This document shows, piece after piece, positions 21,941 through 34,331 of a stretch of 64,000 bases of DNA (position 1 is the stretch's first letter; each line of letters starts with the position of its first letter). The notes beneath the pieces are model-generated. The model was not told where the DNA came from, made no database searches, and was given only the letters and a program-made list of their open reading frames with translations. The position numbers and the translations under genes were made by a program. The DNA lies in contig CAMXCT020006578.1 in NCBI GenBank assembly GCA_947184155.2, positions 126,590-190,589 of the forward strand. The letters run 5' to 3'. Source of the DNA: Cladocopium goreaui (Eukaryota; Sar; Dinophyceae; Suessiales; Symbiodiniaceae).

Positions 21941-22210
21941 CATCATTTTCGCTATGGTTTTTCAGATGCCTGGCTGTCGATTCGATCCCCAAGTTGGTTG
22001 TGAAATTGGGTTCAGATCTGTGACAGCTGCTATGAAAAATGATACTTGAATCGGAAGATAAACATGATCATGAAGTAAAAATTGATGATTTCCGGATATT
22101 TCAGGATTTCTGGGTGCAGATTGGGAAGATTCACCAACATGTTGCAATCTGGAAAGTTGGCCAAGCATGGCATCATTTGGCCTCGGAGTGGGAAATCCTC
22201 CATGTTGGAA

Positions 22211-22327
22211 TAATGTGGGCAAAACAATGCCATTTTTACCACCCATGACTGGGAATGGTAAGTTTATACCACCTATATGGTGATGACTGGGGGATGGTGC
22301 GTTTACGGCATTGTTTTAACCACATTA
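22211..22327. mobile_element. Family E inverted-repeat element
   Basis: TAATGTGGGCAAAACAATGC to GCATTGTTTTAACCACATTA, about 117 bp. It abuts the next family A element. Confidence 0.75.
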
Positions 22328-22437
22328 CCCTCTAGTAAACAGCCACATAACTATAGAAAATCACCATTTTGTAGCTGGGTAAATCAACTATTTCTATGGG
22401 CCATTTTCCATAGCTATTTGACATAACCAGAGGGTAG
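22326..22437. mobile_element. Family A inverted-repeat element
   Basis: TACCCTCTAGTAAAC to GACATAACCAGAGGGTA, 112 bp. Confidence 0.82.
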
Positions 22438-22447
22438 TTGAAATAAT

Positions 22448-22564
22448 CTGATTGGTGCTTTGGAACATGAATGGATTATATTTTTCCATTCAGTTGGGAA
22501 TGGAAAATCATCCCAACTGACGAAGTCCATCATTTTTCAGAGGGGTACGTCAACCACCAACCAG
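22448..22564. mobile_element. Family B inverted-repeat element
   Basis: CTGATTGGTGCTTTGGAAC to CAACCACCAACCAG, 117 bp, followed by TTAACCATCATTAACCACTA units. Confidence 0.8.
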
Positions 22565-23290
22565 CTACAATTAACCAATGATTAACCATCATTAACCACT
22601 ATTAACCACTATTAACCATTACTAATCACTAGTTTCCTATGGTTTTCATATCATCCGGTTTCAAACGGGTCAATGAATGTTAATCCGCCCTCTGCGAGTT
22701 CCGTCCAGTCAGAGTCACGGTGCCGAAAAACGCACCAACCCGCAGTTCCGCAGTCACGCTGCCTGGTGAAAGGCAAAGACGTTTGACTTTCCATCTCAAA
22801 AAAGGGCTCGGTAGACGAAGATGCACTTCTCCGTGAGCATCACTTGGCAATGCTGGCGTGATGTGAGTTCGTCGTGAAGATGTGGGACTGCTGGGGTGTG
22901 GCAAGCTTGGCAAGTACTGCTGTGTCAATGACTCGTTTCCCTGTACAGTATCCGTATAATTGAAGCATATTGACTTCACACATTTCTTTGATCCAAACTT
23001 TGGGAGTTTAACGTTGTATTTGGGGCTGCCATTTTGAAGGCATTGTAGCAGCCCAAAAAAAGCCAAAAGAGTAACATGTTATCAAGATGATGATCAATCC
23101 AACCTTTTCTGATTTTTTGAGGGTTGCAATCGAACCATCATTACCTGACCAATCTTTAAAAATGGATATGGATACAAGCTCAGATAAGAGCATGTCCATG
23201 TTTTTTATATTTATTTCAATCCAACCATGCAAAAAAACACGGAGACATTTCGTTTACATCAAACAAATACATCATGTCCATTGACCATTA

Positions 23291-23402
23291 CTGGTTGGTG
23301 GTTTCAAACATTTGGATTAGTTTCCATAATAAAAAAGGGATGTCATCCTTCCCATTGACGAACTCCATCATTTTTCAGAGGGGTAGGTCAACCACCAACC
23401 AG
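23291..23402. mobile_element. Family B element with target duplication
   Basis: CTGGTTGGTGGTTTCAAAC to CAACCACCAACCAG, 112 bp. The flanks ATTA (23287-23290) and ATTA (23403-23406) form a 4-bp direct repeat, the same length as at 14976-15073. Confidence 0.85.
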
Positions 23403-23929
23403 ATTAATATTCATTGATATGGTCAAGTTGTATCACTGTATCACCCAACAAATGTCAACATATATATATATTCCATTCATACCATTGACAATTTTTTGTC
23501 CATAATATATGGGATAATCTTGCCCATTGACGAACTCATACTTTATGGTTGAAACCACCAACCAGATACCCTCTGGTAAACTAACATAACTACGGAAAAT
23601 CACCATTTTTAATGGGAAAATCCACTATAAATGGTCATTTTCAATAGCTATGTTATTAACCATTATTAGCCATTATTAACCATTGTTAGCCATGATTAAC
23701 CACTATTAACAATTACTAATCACTATTTTCCTATGGTTTTACTATGGTTTTCCTATGGTTTTCCTATGGTTTTTATGCCAAAGGACTTGCACCAGAAAAA
23801 TCAGGATTTTCCACTTGGAGGATCATCCCTATCGGGGGACTTGGAGGATTACCCAAAGGGTTTGAGAAAAAACATGTCCGACATGTCCGACATATCTAGG
23901 TTGCGATGGTTATGTTATATAAAATTGCA

Positions 23930-24110
23930 TATATATAATATAATATAATATGATATGATATGATATGATATGATATAATATAATATAATATAATATAATA
24001 TATATATAATATATATGATATGATATGATATGATATGATATGATATGATATGATATAGTATGATATAATATGATATAATATGATATAATAATATATATAT
24101 ATATATCATA
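23930..24110. repeat. GATAT / AATAT microsatellite
   Basis: TATAATA and GATATGATAT units, low complexity throughout. Confidence 0.95.
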
Positions 24111-24714
24111 ATATTATAATATGTGAATATATATATATATTAGAACCAATGTGGATTCTAGATAAACATGGTATGTTCAATTATCCCAACATCATATCCA
24201 GACAAGCTTGGGATGTCCTACAATCCTTCCTCCCGCTCATATTAAACACCTCCTCAGAAACCATGGGTTGGCTTGGGAGGACAGCAGGTGAGTGTCAAAC
24301 ACATCTTGGAACACCCCTCAAAAAAATATTGTCGGGTTTCATGCAAGATCAAGATCCCCAGTTCATCTCCAAATTTTGAGGAGTATGGAAATAATATCAC
24401 CAGTTAACTTGTATTGTCAGTATCCCACGATTAATACCTCATTATTAATCATCAGCAACCATCATTAATCACTATTAACTATTGTAAAGCATCCTCATAA
24501 GAGTTAACCATCCTCAGAATAGTCAACCATCTTCATAGTTATCCTCGTAATAGCTTAACATACAAGTGTGCTACTATTACCATTATTAACCACTATTATG
24601 AATCTATTAAACCACTATTAACCACTATTAACCACTACTAACCACTATTAATCATTAGTAACCACTACTAATCCTCACAACACACATTTGTATCCGAAAA
24701 AAACAACTCGTCAG

Positions 24715-24783
24715 GTGGAGGCCCGCGCCTGGGCTTTGGTCTCCGCCGCGCGCTTCATGGCGAAAAGCGAAGATGCGGCCGAG
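24715..24783 (+). CDS. TPR-protein gene, exon i
   Basis: Acceptor CAACTCGTCAG, 23 codons (VEARAWALVSAARFMAK then SEDAAE), GC donor GAG|GCCAGT. The A helix (ALVSAARFM) and PEEA-like turn are typical of TPR. Joined to exon j in phase 0 it gives SEDAAEAARKALDLYRQL, an ideal TPR B helix, which supports the GC donor over the nearby GT. Confidence 0.68.
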
Positions 24784-25600
24784 GCCAGTGGAGTTTCAAT
24801 CAAACATGGCTTGGAAATGATTGGAAAATCCATTGATTGAGATATTCCTTGAAATATGGAGTTTCAATCAAAAAAATGATTGATATATGGAGTTTCAATC
24901 AAACACGATGGGGAAACCCTATGGTTGGAAAAAAATGATGGAGATATGATGAACATGATGGTTTAATCTGCCTTGATATGGTGGATGCCTCTGGAAAATC
25001 ACCACTTTAATAGGTAAATCAACGAACCCAACGGGCCATTTTCATTCATTTTTTTTGAAGCAAACTATTAGTTTACCAGAGGGTACCCCTAAATCATCCA
25101 AAATGATAACGCTTTGAGTGTTGAAACAACCTGACTTAGGAATCCTCCAGTGAAACTTCCATATGGTGGATTTACGGTCATTAAATGAGGATCATTCATA
25201 TGGTATTTTGCGGTCTTTATGTGGTTGAGTGTGATATTTTAATTGGATTATCATAGAATATATCTATGATTTCGGGAGGATAATCATTGTTGTTCAAATA
25301 TGTAAAATTCAATGATTAGTGGTTTTAAGCCCATACTTTACCAATTGTTCTCCATGTTCATCGGTTGCATCCCATTGGCTGGGTCCTACTTGTTTGTTGC
25401 AAATCATATAAATCAATGTTTTGTTTTTAAAACCATGATTCATTATTTGTGTTGGCAAAATCAAGTGAAATCCCATTCTATTTGCATTATAATACCACCA
25501 TTTGGTTCGTTAAATTCCCTTTTTGCTGAGTAAATCCTATGAAAGCAACGTGGTTTTGTCCCTCTCACATGCCAAAAGCACCATGCGCAACATGCGGCAG
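24784..25600 (+). other. Intron of TPR gene
   Basis: Holds repeated GGAGTTTCAATCAAA words (24788-24910) and a left-worn family A element (24987-25085). The start (GCCAGT) and the first exon bases after its acceptor (GCCGCG) share GCC. Confidence 0.55.
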
Positions 25601-25679
25601 GCCGCGCGAAAGGCCTTGGACCTCTACCGGCAGCTGCGACATCGTGCGGGCGAAGCGCAAACGTCGCTGGGCGCTGGAG
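25601..25679 (+). CDS. TPR-protein gene, exon j
   Basis: Acceptor ATGCGGCAG, 26 codons plus one base (AARKALDLYRQLRHRAGEA then QTSLGAG), donor GAG|GTGGTA. KALDLYRQL...RAGEAQTSLGA is the textbook TPR B-helix, turn and A-helix start. It is the clearest TPR exon in the window. It ends in phase 1, matching the next exon. Confidence 0.72.
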
Positions 25680-25980
25680 GTGGTAGTTGAGGCAATGACC
25701 ATTGGGATATATTTGGGATATATTTGGGATACCATAAATGGGGCTGTATGATGATCATAGTGAATGAAATAGATATATGTAGAAATCATTGCATTCCATG
25801 GGTATATTATGTATATAGATATATGATCCTCCCATATAATCCCAGATACTACTGCTGGTAAAAATAAGATGATCATAATACAACAATAACGGAGGGATTA
25901 TCAATGAACATGTCAATGAAAATGGATGGTTTCTACATGTTAAAAATGGAAAATCCATCTATAAATGGATAAATGTGGGA

Positions 25981-26093
25981 TAATGTGGGAAAACAATGCC
26001 ATAAACCATCCCCAGTCATCACCATTTTTATAGATGGTACGTTTACCATTCCCAGTAATGGGTGGTTTGTGGCATTGTTTTACCCACATTATT
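25981..26093. mobile_element. Family E inverted-repeat element
   Basis: TAATGTGGGAAAACAATGCC to GGCATTGTTTTACCCACATT, 113 bp. It lies in the opposite orientation to 591-705. Confidence 0.78.
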
Positions 26094-26782
26094 GACCATT
26101 TTTTAGGAACATGAATATTGCATGAAACATCCCTTCTGAATAGTTGATTTACCCTCTGGTAAACTGTTACATAACTATGGAAAGATCCACCATTTTTAAT
26201 AGGTAAACCATCTATTTCTATGGGCCATGGCTTCCATGGCGAACTGTTAGTCATAACCAGGTTGGGTAAACCAGAATTGTCATGGACTTTTGGACCAACT
26301 GCAGCAAACTTGTGGCTCGTTCCACACTGGAGATATTTCATCATCGTGACAGAGGTCCCAACTTATGGGGGAATCCCTGGTTAAAAAAAAAGGCGTTTTA
26401 ACCATTGAAAAGCCCAAACGAGAACGACTTAAGTTGACTCAGGGCCTGGCCTTGGTGTTTTTTCGTGTGGGTTTCTGGGTGTGTTTTACGATGTAACATG
26501 ATACCAATGGATTATTAATAGAATGTTAACAATGGTATATTAATATGAATCCATCAATATTCCAATGTGATCCAATGTGTATAGAATGGAATACCAATGG
26601 ATTCATGGTTTTATAGCTCAAATTGTAACTGGTAATGGGCATCGCGGCATCACCTCAAACGAATGCTTTTTTTTGCTAGGGACTTAACCATCAAAGCTCA
26701 GGATTAAACGATTGAATCAGCAAACTTGTGCCATTTATCAACGATGTTTTACAGTGATTAGGCCAGAAATACCAGTTGTAAC

Positions 26783-26886
26783 TACCCTCTGGTGAACTAA
26801 CATAGCAATTGAAAATGGCCATTTATAGTGGATTTTCCCATTAAAAATGGTGATTTTCCATTGCTATGTTAGTTTACCAGAGGGTA
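26783..26886. mobile_element. Family A inverted-repeat element, compact
   Basis: TACCCTCTGGTGAACTAACA to TGTTAGTTTACCAGAGGGTA, 104 bp, near-perfect arms. Confidence 0.88.
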
Positions 26887-27276
26887 CTAAGAAGTCACCC
26901 CATTTATAGAATGTATTTCATCCCAGTGAAATAACCAGTTAGTTACCTAATAAATGGTCATCACTGTAGGATTCAATCAGGACAAAATTTGACCAATTAA
27001 CGTTGTGGGGATTTTTTTGGGATACGTTGTGGGAATACAACCAATTTGATATGATACTTGAGTGTGCCCAGAAATGAGGGTATTCATTTGGTGATGGGCC
27101 CAATTTATATCCACTGGCTATGACTAACATCATAGCCATGGGAAATAGCCCATCGAAATAGATGGTTTACCTATCAAAAATGGTGATTTTCCATGGCTAT
27201 GTTAAATAACCATATGGTATATCTATTCATGTTTAGATCAAGTTGGAACAGATGAAGGCACCATCGGAATTGAAGG

Positions 27277-27384
27277 TAGCCTCTGGTAATTTGAGGTAGC
27301 TATTGAAAGTGATCATAGAAATAGTTGATTTACCTATTATAAATGGTGATTTTCCATAGCAAACTGTTAGTTTACCTGAGGGTA
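27277..27384. mobile_element. Family A inverted-repeat element
   Basis: TAGCCTCTGGTAATTTGAGG to GTTAGTTTACCTGAGGGTA, 108 bp, both tips mutated. Confidence 0.78.
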
Positions 27385-28289
27385 GCCCCAAAACTGAGAT
27401 GAAACCATACTGGAAGAAGTCACCAGAACTAAAACCTGGAGATTTCTTGGTGATGAATTGTTTGTTTCGTCTGATTTCAGAGCGGTGCAAATGTTTTATC
27501 TGCAAAACCAGCCGTTCAAATATGTCAGAAATGAGTCACAACAAAACAACGGTAAAAAATCAGGGTGTTTACCCCTATTCATCTCCCCGATGAATAGCTC
27601 CTGTTAACCACCATTTTATGGTATTTTTGGAGGCTCCACCGGAGGTTTCAGGGGAGTTTTCCGAAAAAATAGATCCTCTAAAGAAATACCCAACCTAGTT
27701 ATGTCAACAGTTTGCTATGGAAAATGGCCATAGAAATAGTGAGTTTTCCCATTGAACATGGTGATTTTCCATAGTTATGTTAAATTACCGGAGGGTAAAT
27801 CATAATAAATTCTATAATTTTAGAATTGGATTTAACCATTTTTAATCGTGCGCGAAATCATCATTAGCCATTGGATTTTCTGTCATAATCCCATTATATC
27901 CCATTAAATCACCACGACCATTGAACATAATACAAACAAAATTTTTAATCATCACCAACCATCATGATCCGTTAGAATAATGATTAATCATCATAGTCCC
28001 TGCCAATTAGATTTACCACTATCCAGCCTCAATGAATGAAGTATTTAACGATATCAATTATATGGTTCCATGAATCATTCATATCAAATCAAATATTATA
28101 AATGATTCACTGCTTTATAATATTTTTCACACTATCAAAGTCCATGAAATTTAACATATAGCTTTATATATAGCATATATTTAAATACGTCCTTTACAAC
28201 AACATATCACATGTTCCATGCGTTTTTCTCGGTTTTTTCCATGTTTTTTTTCATGTGGAAAGCGGTTCCCTGACAAGATTCCGGTTCAG

Positions 28290-28348
28290 CGAGGTTGATC
28301 GAGCTGGCGAAGGGCCAGTTGGCTTTGCAGGCGAAGCGGGCACCAATG
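28290..28348 (+). CDS. TPR-protein gene, exon k
   Basis: Acceptor TTCCGGTTCAG. Two bases complete the phase-1 codon of exon j, then RLIELAKGQLALQAKRAPM, then donor ATG|GTCGCC. The join reads LGAGARLIELAKGQLALQAKRA, the A helix and loop of a TPR (AKGQLALQA). Confidence 0.65.
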
Positions 28349-29181
28349 GTCGCCATGGGAAAAGAACGGGACTATAGTTTAATATATAGTATATATAGTT
28401 TTATACAGTTTTACATAGTATTTTATGGTTTTATATAGTGTAATATAGTTTGATATAGTTTAATATAGTTTCATATACTTTTATATAGGTTTAATATAGT
28501 TTCATATAGCTTAACACGGGATTTAGACATGGTTTAATATGGTTTTAATCGATACCTCCAAATGGCCATTTCAATAGGAAAGAAGATGAACCATCAGATT
28601 CTTTGGTAGCCTATTCTTAGACAAACCCCTATTTACGGTGAGTCACAGTTTTACCAAGAATATAGTTTTGTCAATCGCAAGGATGATAAACTGCTAAACC
28701 CCCTATTCTTTACAAACAGTTTGAAACGGAAGATTCAATTATTAGTCTGCCAAAAAGAGAGATATTTCATGATATTTCTGCACATGGTATCACCAGTAAA
28801 CAATGATACCGTGGACACTTTACCGTCATCAACTCCCGTGATGTGCCTAAAATGAGAACCATGATACACTGATAAATAGTATGACCATTGCAACATATGT
28901 ACCCTCTGGTAAACATACAAAACACTATTGAACATGGCCATAGAAATAGTGGATTTACCCATTGAAAATGGTGGATCTTTCCATAGTTATGTTATGTAAC
29001 AATTTACCAGAGGATAATAGTAAACATTGCTAACCATCATTGAGCATCATTTATTGTCATGTATTACTATCATTATGTATCATTTTATAACCGTCATGAA
29101 CCAGGATTAACCACTATCGGCGTCCCTTAATGTCCCTTATCAACCGATTGGTCATTCCAGTGATGTTTTTTTTTACGCCAG
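28349..29181 (+). other. Intron of TPR gene
   Basis: Starts with TATAGTTTAATA-type words (28380-28510), then AT-rich DNA, and one full family A element (28900-29016). Confidence 0.55.
28900..29016. mobile_element. Family A inverted-repeat element
   Basis: TACCCTCTGGTAAACATACA to CAATTTACCAGAGGATA, 117 bp. Confidence 0.82.
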
Positions 29182-29253
29182 GATTCCTTGTCAGCTCTGG
29201 CGACCGCACGTGAAGCATTGAAAGTGGCCAAAGAAGCCGGCTTGGTGTCACAG
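29182..29253 (+). CDS. TPR-protein gene, exon l
   Basis: Acceptor TTTTTTACGCCAG after a T run, 24 codons (DSLSALATAREALKVAKEA then GLVSQ), GC donor CAG|GCGCCC. AREALKVAKEAG is a TPR B helix and turn. Phase 0 at both ends. Confidence 0.66.
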
Positions 29254-29697
29254 GCGCCCGGAAGGATTGCTGGGAGGTTTTTTTAGATGGCTAGGTGATG
29301 GTACCGGTCAATAAAATGAATTTTAGGATATTCAGGGAGGGAAGAGAAGGAAGCCTAAACAGCTCTAAACACCATTCATCACCACTAAACACCATTGAAT
29401 CCCTATTTTGATTGTGACTTGATGGAACTTTCGTAGCTTGTGTTTTCAATGCAGCATCTAGGTGTGTTGTTCTGGATACGATTGGTGTGCCAAGTATAAA
29501 CAAAATACCGAATAATCCCCTGGACATCACTGAACATCCCTGGACATCCTCATCGTTTCAAAACTCAGACATATTATCAATGAGGAAAAGAAATAACCAT
29601 TCAAGAAACCTTGAGTAACCATCCATTAGATCATAGGCATCAGTCATCAGTATATACAGTATGAATCTATCTAAGCAGTCTAAGCATCAGTATAAAT

Positions 29698-29805
29698 CTG
29701 GTTGGTGGTTTGGAACATTTGGATTATTTTTCCATATTGGGATTGGGAATAGTAACCCCAACTGACTTTCATATTTTTCAGAGGGGTAGGTGTACCACCA
29801 ACCAG
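29698..29805. mobile_element. Family B inverted-repeat element
   Basis: CTGGTTGGTGGTTTGGAAC to GTACCACCAACCAG, 108 bp. Confidence 0.85.
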
Positions 29806-30506
29806 GTTATCTTGGTATTTTTGGCTTACACCTTTTATCTTTTTCCAATATGTTTTCCTTCTGTTGTTTGAGTTGTTTGACGCTCTCAGAAAGGTCATTC
29901 AAAAGACCTTGAAAGGCAAAGTTTCGCCAAAAACTTATTGTGCCAAAGTCATTTGCGAAACTTTGCCTTACCCTCTGGTAAACATACAAAAAGCTATTGA
30001 AAATGGCCCAGTCGAAATAGTGGATTTACCCAGCTACAAAACGGTGGATCTTTCCATAGTTGTTCGTATGTTTACCATTTCAGGTAAACATCCATATTTT
30101 CCTATGGTTTCCTATGGTTTTCCCAGCTATAAACCTCCATTTTCCTATGAGTTTCCTATGGGCGACTCATTGTAGGGACAAGGCAGTTGAGGTGTTGATA
30201 TTATGAACAACCGCCTGCGAGGTGGTGTTTTGGGTCACTGGAGAACTGTTTCGCTAGCTGAGGGTTATAAGATGTTCCATTCAGTTGGGAATGTCATCAT
30301 CACTGACTTTCGCTCCATGATTTTTTCAGAGGGGTAGGTTGATGTTGAAACCACCAGCCAGTGGATGAATCTTATAGCTTGAAATGCGAATTCAGCCATA
30401 TTCAGCCGGCGTTAGCTGAAGTTTCGATTCTGATTCCTGATTGGGTATTTTTTCCATATTTTTTTCCGATCCGACGATTCTCAAATTACGATGGAATTTT
30501 TCACTA

Positions 30507-30600
30507 CCCATGACGGATCCATGGTGCTGGTATATATGCTAACATTGGGGGTATATTGACGGTAAATGTTACCATATATAGCATACATGGATCCTATGGG
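30507..30600. mobile_element. Family C palindromic element
   Basis: CCCATGACGGATCCATGGTG to CATGGATCCTATGGG, 94 bp. Confidence 0.82.
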
Positions 30601-30676
30601 CTATGCACTTTAGAGGGTGACGCTGAGACAAATCTAGGAGGTTCCACTTGCCAGGATTCTTTCTAGCAGGTGCTGG

Positions 30677-30783
30677 TACCCTCTGGTAAACTGTTACATA
30701 ACTATAGAAAATCACCATTTTGAATAGGTAAATCAACTATAAATGGGGTATTTTCAATAGCTATGTTAAATTACCAGAGGGTA
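30677..30783. mobile_element. Family A inverted-repeat element
   Basis: TACCCTCTGGTAAACTGTTA to GTTAAATTACCAGAGGGTA, 107 bp. Confidence 0.87.
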
Positions 30784-31274
30784 GTGTCCCAAATTCCCAC
30801 TCTTCGCTTGATTCATTAGAGGCTTCCCTCCATCCAACAACCTTTAGAAGTTCGTGATAAATAGTATACCAAAGCGGCTGGCCGCAACATTTTTCCTGAG
30901 CTTGGTGAATCAACAGGTACGTAACACTTGGTAAACGTTTACAAAAAACTATGGAAAGATCCACCATTTTCAATGGGTAAATTCACTATAAATGGCACTG
31001 TTCAATAGCTATTTTGTATGTTTACCAGAGGGTAACACTTGGGCGCCCCGGTAAACATTGTGAACCACCACAGAAATTACGACAGTTAACCTCAAGGACA
31101 AAAGGGTTCCGAACCCCAGCAGGACTGCGAATTTTTGCGCGCGTTGCGTAAAATTGAAACTCGATTGAGTGCGCTATTACCCATATGCTCCGTGTATGGT
31201 ATTGGTGTTAGTAACCTTGTAGTTAAAGTAATTCTTGACTCATGACCAATCTAAACATGTTTGAGAGTTAGATA

Positions 31275-31382
31275 CTGATTAGTGGTTTGGAACATGAATG
31301 GATTATGACTTTCCATATATTGGGAATAATAATCCCAACTGACGAACTCATATTTTTCAGAGGGGTTCAAACCACCAACCAG
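31275..31382. mobile_element. Family B inverted-repeat element
   Basis: CTGATTAGTGGTTTGGAAC to AACCACCAACCAG, 108 bp. Its left flank is duplicated next to the copy at 32442. Confidence 0.8.
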
Positions 31383-31498
31383 GTAGTCATAATGAATTAT
31401 ATATGTTATATGTAATCATCCACTACCAGGATCTACTAGGTGCATTTGACTGCCATCGGGCTGCGTATCTGGTCGTACACCGGTACATTGGTCGCCAG

Positions 31499-31528
31499 GT
31501 TGGAAGGGCCGTCGAAGCGATCGTTGAG
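31499..31528 (+). CDS. TPR-protein gene, exon m (30 bp micro-exon)
   Basis: Acceptor TTGGTCGCCAG, ten codons (VGRAVEAIVE), donor GAG|GTCGGC. Joined between exons l and n it reads GLVSQVGRAVEAIVEAQLQAG, which completes a TPR A helix. A longer version, to ATAA|GTTTGG at about 31541, is possible but fits the repeat less well. Confidence 0.55.
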
Positions 31529-32441
31529 GTCGGCCGTTATAAGTTTGGTCCGACGTTGGGGGCTTTTGGTGAAATTTGTGAAGCACCCTGGTATTGATTG
31601 TGATTTATTGTTGATAAACATTGGTTCACTTGGTGAAAATTATGTCTGTTCAAGTTATGGACTGTTTATGCCAATTGATGCAATTGTATTCAATTGTGAT
31701 GTTTGAAACATGCTGAACATATGTTAACATGGTTGTTTGATTTTGAAAACGGACTCGTTAATTATTGAATTATTGTCACTTGATGTCAGTTGTGTGTCTT
31801 CAAATTTTGCTGGGCCTCAGGTGATTTCCGCTAAAAGAAACACCTCTGAAAGGTTCAAAGTCCCTTGTTTTCAGTTTGCCAATGGCTAAGCCATCGTCTT
31901 GGGAATCAATCTGGGTTTCTGCCCCATTGATCAAGTTTGAGTCAATGAGCCATGGGCAACTGAATGTTAATGAGACTCAACAACTTTTCACATGGAATAT
32001 TCTCTGGTAATTTAACAGTTTGCTATTGAAAATGACCCAGTCGAAATAGTGGAGTTTCCCAGCTACAAAATGGTGGATCTGTCCATAGTGTTTTGTATGT
32101 TTACCATTTCGGGTATATCCCTATTTGTTTGATGATCATATTCGCCATATTCAAAGTAAGATATGGAACCATGATAAACCAGTTCAATATATCGCATATA
32201 TTATTCCATTATCCCTATCATCTAACATCCCATTACGCATATATTGTCCATACAAGATTTGGGCTCATTTTTCCTACACGATCCGGTACGTAGATTAGGG
32301 GGCTGCCCAACTAGCGACCGCATCCAACGAGTGGTAACGAGCGACAAAGCCGGTAGTGGCAATTGGCGTTAGTTTTACCTTGTAGTTAAAGTAAGTCTTG
32401 ACTCATGACCAATCTAAATGTATGTTTGAGTTAGTTAGATA

Positions 32442-32563
32442 CTGATTGGTGGTGACTGCAACATGTTTATGGATTATGACTTTCCATATACATGGGAATG
32501 TCATCATCCCAACTGACTTTCAGTCCATCATTTTTCAGAGGGGTAGGCTCAACCACCAACCAG
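32442..32563. mobile_element. Family B inverted-repeat element
   Basis: CTGATTGGTGGTGACTGC to CAACCACCAACCAG, 122 bp. The 70 bases to its left repeat those left of the copy at 31275. Confidence 0.8.
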
Positions 32564-33578
32564 GATATACAGTTACAGAGTTAGTTGCAGTACAGAAGAT
32601 AGTGGCACGGTAGCAAGTCACACGGCACGCCCTCCAGAGATGTGGAGAGCTCGTCCAAGAGGGGGGCATGTTTTGCCAAAATCCAAAGGGCTTATCATAT
32701 GGTAAACCTATGGTTTTATGGAAAATCATGGGAAATTCTACTTTGATTACTGGTTGGTGGTTTGGAACCATGGAATTTTATATTTTCCGCAATAGTTGGG
32801 ATGATGATCCAATCTGACGAACTCATATTTTTCAGGGGGTTGACACCACCAATTAGATATGGTTGGCATCTATTGGTTTGCTTTACCGAAGTGAATGCCC
32901 ATTTTTGGACGAAGCCATTTTTGGAGAGACGAAATTTCCGTGTCGGTGATTTATGGTAATTGGGAATTTACCCCATGTCCATGTTGTCGTAATTATTATA
33001 CCACCCTTTTCAGACAAATCCATACTAGATTAGATCTTCATTTTGTCTGAATTCTTGTTTTTATGTAACTGGTTTAAATCATCATGGTGGCTTTTAAACA
33101 TTTTTAAACCCTGATGATGTTTGTGCCTAGACTAGACATATCAAATCATATCCCTGGTTGTGCCTAGACTAGACATATCAATTAAGACGTCCACATTCCC
33201 ATTAGTTGTAGAATTAAGTCCCGATTTTGTATTTCAGTTATACCGACAGCGTCTCCCCATCATTTTCCCATTCGTTCAGACGCGCCGTTTTAAACTATGA
33301 GAGACCCGGAGAAATCTGAGTTCGTCAATGGAAACTAGCTTGAGGTGAATGGAACATACCCGGCCTGGTAAACTAATATAAAAAGCTATTGAACATGACC
33401 ATAGAAATAGTGGATTTTCCCATTGAAAATGGTGATTTTCTATAGTTATGTAACAGTTTACCAGAGGGTAAATTAAAAGTGCATCAAAAGTGAATCATAC
33501 ACCCCTAAGCTAAGTACCTTAACCAGCGTGAAAGTGAATCGAACCTGTATCACAGCGAAAATATATGGCGTAATTTAT

Positions 33579-33696
33579 CTGGTTGGTGGTTTGGAAGATG
33601 AATGGATTATTTGTCCATTCAGTTGGAAATCATATCATCCCAACTGGCGAACTCACTCCATTTCTCAGAGGGGTAGGCGGCTCAACCACCAACCAG
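33579..33696. mobile_element. Family B inverted-repeat element
   Basis: CTGGTTGGTGGTTTGGAAG to CAACCACCAACCAG, 118 bp, followed by TTAACCATTA-type units. Confidence 0.85.
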
Positions 33697-34331
33697 ATTA
33701 TTATGAACCATCATTAACCATTCATTAATTAACAGTATATTACCAAACAGACATATGGCTTTTCACTCCATCATTTCTCAGAGGGGGTAGGTCAACCACC
33801 AACCAGCCTATGTTTTAGCCAATGATTAACCATCATTAACCACTATTAACATCTATTAACCATTATTAATCACCATTTTCCTATGGTTTTCCTATGGTTT
33901 TCCCATTAAAACCTCCATTTTCCTATGCTTTTCAGGGAAATCCATCGAAGCCAGCTATGGGATGACCGTGTGTATATTCCCGTGGATGGGATGACCGCTC
34001 AGCCGCTCTTGGGGAATTCTTTTGTTCATCCCATGCCACCATCCGCAACTTGATGAAACATGGTGAAACATATGGTTTAATACTGGGATAAACCATCATG
34101 GGATAAACATATCCGCAACATATGGTTTAACATATGGTGAAATATGGTGAAACATATGGTTTAACATGGTGAAACATATCCGCAGCTTTATAAATAGGGT
34201 GTAATCATGGGATAATGATGGTATAATAGGGTGAAACATTCTTTTTGTGCCACCATCACGCAATTGATCATCGAAGATGATCCCGCCGTATGTTTGACGG
34301 TTGTGTTCATTCGATAATTATCATCTCATAT

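Larger units (their letters stand above)
21676..24714 (+). other. Intron of TPR gene
   Basis: Holds a left-truncated A (21676-21761), F (21845-21940), E (22211-22327), A (22326-22437), B (22448-22564) with a TTAACCATCA array, B (23291-23402), a half B (about 23486-23565) abutting a half A (23567-23656), the GATAT microsatellite (23930-24110), and TTAACCACTA units (24560-24660). A candidate mini-exon, CTCAG|...CAGCAG|GTGAGT at 24267-24290, has a strong donor but no TPR match. One TPR B helix expected here was not found. Confidence 0.45.
25680..28289 (+). other. Intron of TPR gene
   Basis: Holds E (25981-26093), A (26149-26273, worn), A (26783-26886), a worn A (27125-27219), A (27277-27384) and a left-truncated A (about 27691-27797). 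After 27800 it is AT-rich. An open stretch at 27399-27593 is mostly element-free but has no acceptor or family match. Confidence 0.5.
29254..31498 (+). other. Intron of TPR gene
   Basis: Holds B (29698-29805), A (29968-30085, right tip worn), a B without left end (about 30266-30361), C (30507-30600), A (30677-30783), A (about 30928-31034) and B (31275-31382) preceded by a segment duplicated at 32370-32441. Confidence 0.5.

Noticed and set aside
22680..23066. 128-codon minus-strand ORF
   Set aside because: No acceptor or donor, no family match, and opposite to every supported exon. The sequence is moderately GC-rich and unique, so it could be a decayed fragment, but I cannot support it.
32280..32360. 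Possible tRNA or structured RNA (GGGGGCTGCCCAACTAGCGACC...)
   Set aside because: No cloverleaf with a T-loop GTTCRA motif can be drawn; left as an unassigned GC-richer patch.
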